64,000 bases of DNA from CALDUY01 sp046350255 (GTDB taxonomy: Bacteria > Planctomycetota > Planctomycetia > Gemmatales > Gemmataceae): the NCBI GenBank assembly GCA_046350255.1, contig JAXMAV010000005.1:1-64000 (forward strand), given 5' to 3'. Below are positions 61,675-64,000 of the stretch, piece by piece (position 1 is the stretch's first letter; each line of letters begins with the position of its first letter). The translations under genes and the position numbers were made by a program. Under the pieces are notes generated by a model. It searched no databases, was not told the origin of the DNA, and saw nothing but the letters and a program-made list of their open reading frames with translations.

Positions 61675-62492
61675 TAGAGACCACGGGACGGAGTCACCTG
61701 GATGTCCTGTTCCTTGCCATTGCGTTTGATGCGCACCGTGACGGTGGAGCCGCCTTCGACGTGGCTGGCCGCCTCATAGAGATCGTGGACGGAATCGGTC
61801 CAGCGGCCATCGAGGATGAGCAGGCGATCGCCACGCTTGAGACCGGCTTTCTCGGCGGCGCTGCCAGGCACCACGGCCTTGATATCGACTCCGTCGGCCT
61901 CATCACCGGTCTCCTTGGCGGGTACCAGGCCCCATTGTCCGCCCGCGATGAGGGTTTTTTTGCCTGGTCCACTGAGCAGGAGCATGGCCATGGCATTCAT
62001 GACATCCTGAGGCTTGTAGCCTGACGGCACCAGGGTCATGGTCTTCTTCTCGTAGTCGATGGTCATCTTGAACCGGGCAAAGAAGGGGAAGCCAACGAGG
62101 CCGTCGATGCGTTTGCCAAGGCGCTGACCGATCAGCTCGACGGTGGGGTGATCCATGACGATGCAGGCGACGTCCTCGACCTTCTGACCACCAACCTCGA
62201 GGTTCTTGATGCGCGCCTCGCCAATGGTTCCCAGGCCAGGAAACATGGAGGTGGGCTTGCCAGCCAGGAGTTTGCCGTCGCGAGCCACCCGGCTGTTGAC
62301 CAGCGAGGTGGGAGCGCCAGTGTCGAAGATGAGCAGGTACGGCCCCATGCCGTTAACCTTGACCTGAACTGCCATATGCCCGGAGCGAAGAAGCTCGAAC
62401 GGGATGGTGGTCGGCTGGCGCGAGGAGGGCGTCTCGCCATGGACAGGGCCGAGCAACATCGCCAGCAGGAGGATAGATCCGGTGATGCGCAT
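61674..62492 (-). CDS. Exported retropepsin-like aspartic protease with PDZ domain
   Basis: 272 residues. Signal peptide to about residue 19; retropepsin-like domain 30-175 with catalytic IFDTGAPTSLV (D57) and the later VGFPFFARFKMTIDY; PDZ domain about 185-268 (KAVVPGSAAEKAGLKRGDRL). It follows a paralogue by three bases and overlaps the redoxin-PHM gene. Homodimerisation would be needed for a retropepsin-type active site. It could equally be a substrate-binding, non-proteolytic member. Periplasmic. Confidence 0.88.
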   Translation of the reverse strand: MRITGSILLLAMLLGPVHGETPSSRQPTTIPFELLRSGHMAVQVKVNGMGPYLLIFDTGAPTSLVNSRVARDGKLLAGKPTSMFPGLGTIGEARIKNLEVGGQKVEDVACIVMDHPTVELIGQRLGKRIDGLVGFPFFARFKMTIDYEKKTMTLVPSGYKPQDVMNAMAMLLLSGPGKKTLIAGGQWGLVPAKETGDEADGVDIKAVVPGSAAEKAGLKRGDRLLILDGRWTDSVHDLYEAASHVEGGSTVTVRIKRNGKEQDIQVTPSRGL

Positions 62493-62495
62493 GGT

Positions 62496-63341
62496 TCAGA
62501 TTCCCTCGCCGGTGGTGAAGCTAATTTCCTGGGCGGCATCACCTCGCTGGACGGTCAAGGTGACTGGTTTGCCCGGAGCAACGGCGCGACTAAAGCGGAG
62601 AACGTCAGCAATATTCGTCACGGTCCGGCCATTGAACTTCGTAAGGACGTCGCCGGTACGGAGGCCGGCGGTTCCTGCGGGGCCTTTCGCCAGAACAGCT
62701 GTGACACGGGGGTGTTCGTCGCCGTCGGCAAGCGTCATGCCGTGGAAGCCGCGCAGGGCGATCTCAGGCATGGGACGCCGGCCGAGCAGTTTGCCGAGCG
62801 AACCCATCAGGCTGCCGAAGGTTTCGAGCCCGCCCTGGCCGCCTCCCTTGGCACCGAGGCCGAGAATCTTGCTGGGTTTGTAGTCGAGTTCGGTCCAGAC
62901 CATGCGGTCGCTGGTAAAGTCGATCTCCATGCGGAAGGTGGCCAGCGCCTGGTAACCGAGCAGACCGTGAATCTCGAGCCCGGCCAGACCCATGCCGTTC
63001 ATTCCCTCGAGCTGGAAGGGGGTTTCAATACGAGCCAGGGTGGGAGGCATGCGCAGGCCGCCCTCGATGTCGAGGCGGTCGAGCGTAGCCCAGCCCTGGG
63101 AGTTGGGTTCGACGCCAGCCTTCTTGGCGGCCTTGGTCGCGAGGATGAGTGCCGGAGCGCCGGTGTCGAGGATGAGGTTGAAAGGCCCCTTGCCGTTGAC
63201 CTTGGCGCGGACAACGATGTGCTTGGGGATGGTAAGCTTGTAGGGGATTCGATAGACCCGCTTGCCGGGCTTCGCCTCGTCCGCCGGGGCCAGTGCGAGC
63301 ACCAGCGGGAGAATCATCAGAGCGAGGCTCCAGAAGCGCAT
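62496..63341 (-). CDS. Exported retropepsin-like aspartic protease with PDZ domain (paralogue)
   Basis: The ATG at 63341 gives 281 residues. Signal peptide to about 20; LILDTGAPALILA holds the catalytic D59; GLAGLEIHGLLGYQAL and the PDZ part (AVLAKGPAGTAGLRTGDVL) follow. Same architecture as the next gene, clearly a duplication, but diverged. The frame is open far upstream over the tail of the preceding gene region; only this start yields a signal peptide. Confidence 0.87.
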   Translation of the reverse strand: MRFWSLALMILPLVLALAPADEAKPGKRVYRIPYKLTIPKHIVVRAKVNGKGPFNLILDTGAPALILATKAAKKAGVEPNSQGWATLDRLDIEGGLRMPPTLARIETPFQLEGMNGMGLAGLEIHGLLGYQALATFRMEIDFTSDRMVWTELDYKPSKILGLGAKGGGQGGLETFGSLMGSLGKLLGRRPMPEIALRGFHGMTLADGDEHPRVTAVLAKGPAGTAGLRTGDVLTKFNGRTVTNIADVLRFSRAVAPGKPVTLTVQRGDAAQEISFTTGEGI

Positions 63342-63459
63342 GCGATGCTCCTGATCGATGGGCCGGGCGACCACAGGCATCATAGCAGTTTGCAGATGAA
63401 TGGGCACGGCGCGAGGCGTTTCCGCGAAAACACCCCGCGCCGTGCGTTTCGTGTGCGGT

Positions 63460-64000
63460 CTACTTCTTGGCCCCGTCGGCTCGGAAGCGGAAGCGACCGG
63501 GTTTGTCATCAGTGGTGACGCCCAGGAAGACGAAGCACATCTCGTTGTCGGTCTGATCGCCGAAGCGAACCCAGGTGGGCGGGTTGAACGGGTTGTTGGG
63601 ATTGCTGGCGGAGTTGTCATAGGTGGCCTCGACCCGGAAGCGGGTGCCGGCCTTGAAGGCAATCGGTTGCTTGAGGAAGTAGCTCTCCTGCCAGTTGTAG
63701 TCCCAGTCGTCGATGTGGAGCAGAACGGTCGGCTGGCCACCGGGCGGAATCATGGTGATGCGGGCAGTTCGGCCGAGCATGTGCATGTGATGCATTACGG
63801 AGTGCAGTTCGCCATCCTCGAGCGCCTCGATGCCCCCGGTGACGGTGAATTTCTCGGTCCCCGGTGGGATGACAAGGAAGCGGCCCGGGATGACCGCCGA
63901 TCGGTACGGTTTGATGCCGGGCTTTTTGCCGAAGTAGAGTCCGATGGAGGTGCGGTCCTTTTCGACCTTACCGTTGCGGTGATAGTGCAGCTGGACGACG
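63460..64000 (-). CDS. PHM-type copper monooxygenase-domain protein, N-terminus beyond the window
   Basis: Partial: 179 codons are visible before the edge, in frame throughout. QLHYHRNGKVEKDRTSIGLY, GRFLVIPPGTEKFTV, MHHMHMLGRTARI, then NWQESYFLKQPIAF and FGDQTDNEMCFVFLG. These match the C-terminal half of the 593-residue protein at 59893-61674 (QMHYTPNGK; MPHMHLRG; IFWGDQTWEEML). A paralogue that probably begins the same gene cluster. Whether it also has redoxin and heme parts cannot be seen. Confidence 0.85.
   Translation of the reverse strand, partial: VVQLHYHRNGKVEKDRTSIGLYFGKKPGIKPYRSAVIPGRFLVIPPGTEKFTVTGGIEALEDGELHSVMHHMHMLGRTARITMIPPGGQPTVLLHIDDWDYNWQESYFLKQPIAFKAGTRFRVEATYDNSASNPNNPFNPPTWVRFGDQTDNEMCFVFLGVTTDDKPGRFRFRADGAKK

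Noticed and set aside
62148..63518. A 456-codon plus-strand frame
   Set aside because: Antisense to the two aspartic protease genes, both of which have family motifs and signal peptides.

Overview
The window looks like a chromosome segment of a GC-rich planctomycete, most likely from the Gemmata/Gemmataceae side of the phylum. The basis is the protein repertoire: ECF sigma factors placed directly before zinc-finger Ser/Thr kinases, a giant exported protein with an N-terminal LEER-type motif and DUF4347, a TIGR03067-type secreted protein, a DUF1080 domain on a kinase, a TIGR02604-type dehydrogenase and a redoxin/cytochrome/PHM fusion. No ribosomal RNA or other species marker is present, so the placement is inference.

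Layout. 0.1-21.7 kb: one minus-strand gene for a 7,195-residue repeat protein. 21.7-23.1 kb: remains of a decayed kinase and a decayed ECF sigma factor. 23.2-27.3 kb: an intact sigma-kinase pair. 27.8-34.7 kb: a mobile-element graveyard holding a frameshifted IS1182-type element with 22-bp inverted ends, an ISL3-type transposase gene split by a 3.07-kb serine-recombinase element, three small plus-strand genes (the last one chimeric) and a TIGR03067 gene. 34.93-34.97 kb: the 3' part of a tRNA-Gly(CCC) gene, which looks like an integration scar. 35.1-41.1 kb: a tight five-gene catabolic operon. 41.3-41.8 kb: an ISAs1-type transposase relic. 41.8-50.9 kb: a signalling operon (sigma, transmembrane kinase, secreted protein, two FHA proteins). 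51.1-53.9 kb: a histidine kinase and NtrC-type regulator pair. 54-56.3 kb: two nucleotide-sugar enzymes. 56.6-57.4 kb: an HU protein and a small lipoprotein. 57.4-64 kb: exported redox and protease genes, the last one cut by the window edge.

How the parts relate. Three sigma-kinase loci (one dead, two alive) lie on the same strand and share one architecture, which suggests lineage-specific expansion of this signalling unit. In the 41.8-50.9 kb operon the kinase can write phosphothreonine and the two FHA proteins can read it. The kinase's predicted non-cytoplasmic half carries DUF1080 and PA14-like domains, so a glycan-type signal is plausible. The 35-41 kb operon combines two hydroxyacid dehydrogenases, an FAH-type hydrolase, a sugar kinase and an exported duplicated cyclase-fold protein. 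It resembles a sugar-acid pathway, but the substrate cannot be read from sequence. The most unusual items are the giant metzincin-containing repeat protein, the recombinase element sitting inside the ISL3 transposase coding sequence, the five-gene operon with a cyclase that has lost its metal motif, and the FHA-kinase operon.
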